A stretch of DNA of 40,683 nucleotides from a virus. Made by a program: the position numbers and the translations under genes. The stretch is from positions 1-40,683 of IMG/VR virus record IMGVR_UViG_3300036884_000030; one strand, 5' to 3'. Below, in pieces: positions 39,628 to 40,683 of this stretch; the first letter of the stretch is position 1; every line of letters starts with the position of its first letter. The notes beneath the pieces were generated by a model, which was not told the origin of the DNA, made no database searches, and worked only from the letters and a program-made list of their open reading frames with translations.

Positions 39628-40683
39628 GCGCCATCCGGCACAAGAAGGTGCCCGGCGGCCCGGACGTTCCGGGCTACGAGGTCAACTTCACTGACTGGAA
39701 GGATGGCCACGTCACCGACGAGCTCGACACGAGCCTCTTCCTCCATCCCGACGGGGCCGGTGGGGTAGCCTTCGGCCCTGGCGCCACCGGGACCGCCGGC
39801 CCTCAGGGCACCACCGGAACCCAGGGAGCCACGGGTACTCAAGGTGCGGTCGGCACCCAGGGTGCGGTCGGCACGCAGGGGACCACCGGAACACAGGGAA
39901 CGCAGGGCTTACTTGGGACGCAAGGAACCACCGGAACCGCTGGCACCCAGGGAACGACCGGGACCCAAGGGGCCGCCGGGACGCAAGGGACGACCGGCAC
40001 GGGCGGGGCGCAGGGAACCACGGGGACCCAAGGCGCGCAAGGGACTCAGGGGACAACCGGCACGCAAGGCACTCAGGGTGTCGCAGGAACGCAAGGCACG
40101 ACGGGTACAGCCGGTCCGCAAGGGACTACGGGGACTCAAGGGGCCGCCGGAACGGCCGGGGTACAGGGGACTACCGGGACACAAGGTGCCGTAGGAACGC
40201 AAGGCGGAGTTGGTACCCAGGGCGCAACCGGTACCCAAGGCACAACTGGCACCCAGGGGACAGCCGGGACTCAAGGCACCGCCGGCGCTCAGGGAACAAC
40301 GGGTACCCAAGGTGGATGGGGCACGACGGGTACGCAAGGCGCTGCTGGAACCCAGGGCGCTGTCGGAACGCAAGGCACGACGGGCACCCAGGGCGTAGCC
40401 GGAACGCAAGGCACCACCGGTACCCAGGGGACCCAAGGCACGACGGGGACCCAGGGGGCTGCCGGAACCCAAGGCACTACGGGGACCCAGGGAACCCAGG
40501 GCGTTGTTGGCACGCAGGGAACCACGGGCACGGCAGGCGCTCAGGGGACGACGGGTACTCAGGGCGCTGTAGGTACTCAAGGCGCGGCCGGGACCCAGGG
40601 CACTACTGGCACCGCCGGGGCTCAAGGCACAACTGGCACGCAGGGCACGCAAGGCGCGGTCGGGACACAGGGAACGACCGGGA
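39624..40683 (+). CDS. Collagen-like virion protein, 5' part (continues at base 1)
   Basis: The gene starts at GTG 39624, overlapping the portal stop. Residues 1-53 are a non-repetitive N-terminal domain: IRHKKVPGGPDVPGYEVNFT, then DWKDGHVTDELDTSLFLHPD, which may attach the fibre to the virion. From about residue 54 the protein is Gly-X-Y, mostly GTQ, GTT, GAV and GAA triplets, to the window end and on across the join to the stop at 437 (498 residues in all). Collagen-like triplets form stiff trimeric rods in phages. It follows the portal and precedes a KVRRS-repeat protein and a glycosyltransferase. Repeat number is uncertain. Confidence 0.85.
   Translation, partial: MSAIRHKKVPGGPDVPGYEVNFTDWKDGHVTDELDTSLFLHPDGAGGVAFGPGATGTAGPQGTTGTQGATGTQGAVGTQGAVGTQGTTGTQGTQGLLGTQGTTGTAGTQGTTGTQGAAGTQGTTGTGGAQGTTGTQGAQGTQGTTGTQGTQGVAGTQGTTGTAGPQGTTGTQGAAGTAGVQGTTGTQGAVGTQGGVGTQGATGTQGTTGTQGTAGTQGTAGAQGTTGTQGGWGTTGTQGAAGTQGAVGTQGTTGTQGVAGTQGTTGTQGTQGTTGTQGAAGTQGTTGTQGTQGVVGTQGTTGTAGAQGTTGTQGAVGTQGAAGTQGTTGTAGAQGTTGTQGTQGAVGTQGTTG

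Noticed and set aside
39780-40683. CRISPR-like repetition at the right end and left end
   Set aside because: Units are in-frame Gly-X-Y codons in multiples of 9 bp without unique spacers.
1-40683. tRNA or rRNA genes
   Set aside because: No cloverleaf-like sequence with the usual conserved bases was recognised by eye; a tRNA search program would be needed to be sure.

Overview
The window looks like the complete genome of a tailed phage with a long non-contractile tail (siphovirus type), written linearly from a circular map. A Gly-X-Y collagen-like gene starts at 39624, runs off the right end, and continues from base 1 to a stop at 437. The reading frame and the triplet register are both kept across the join, giving one 498-residue protein. 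The DNA is GC-rich, uses many GTG starts, and nearly every gene overlaps the next by 4 bp (ATGA or GTGA). All genes but one lie on the plus strand. I see no integrase, excisionase, partition gene, DNA polymerase, helicase or tRNA gene. The phage is therefore probably virulent, or its lysogeny genes are not recognisable, and it relies on the host replisome. The host cannot be named. GC content, GTG starts and an apparently leaderless promoter fit an actinobacterial or Chloroflexota-like host, but this is weak inference.

Layout. (1) 33997-39627: packaging and portal module, with a terminase-linked HNH nuclease, small and large terminase, a small HTH protein and a 911-residue portal fused to a ParB-like domain. 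(2) 39624 through the join to 2181: collagen-like virion fibre, a KVRRS-repeat virion protein and a family 2 glycosyltransferase. (3) 2178-7751: XkdF-like prohead protease, scaffold-like protein, major capsid protein with an Ig/FN3-like insert, head-tail adaptor, gp10-like protein and probable tail terminator. (4) 7812-14984: tail module with tail tube, an Acb2/Tad1-like small protein, tail assembly chaperones joined by a canonical -1 slippery site, tape measure with nine exact 22-residue Trp repeats, and tail-tip proteins. (5) 15054-16403: the lone minus-strand secreted protein diverges from a promoter that reads into a small protein and an XRE regulator. (6) 16400-29926: early/accessory and recombination region with many tiny genes, five HNH-type nucleases, a Cas4/RecB-like nuclease, an ERF single-strand annealing protein, a DNA methyltransferase, a replication-initiator-like protein, a resolvase-like nuclease and many CxxC mini-proteins. 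(7) 29927-32873: a structured region followed by a lysis-like cassette with an XhlA-like protein, a complete papain-like cysteine peptidase and several small membrane proteins. (8) 32892-33997: another virion fibre-like protein and a small coiled-coil protein.

How it fits together. The ERF annealing protein, RecB/Cas4-like nuclease and resolvase-like nuclease form a recombination set. The replication protein probably recruits host helicase. The methyltransferase may protect phage DNA. Head, tail and packaging genes follow the usual siphophage order. The most interesting leads are the Acb2/Tad1-like candidate anti-CBASS protein inside the tail operon, the papain-like peptidase in the position of an endolysin, the homing-endonuclease insertion footprint at 19083/19592, the portal-ParB fusion, the collagen fibre and glycosyltransferase cluster, and the structured region at 29905-30160. 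Functions are read from motifs and gene order only; no database search was possible.
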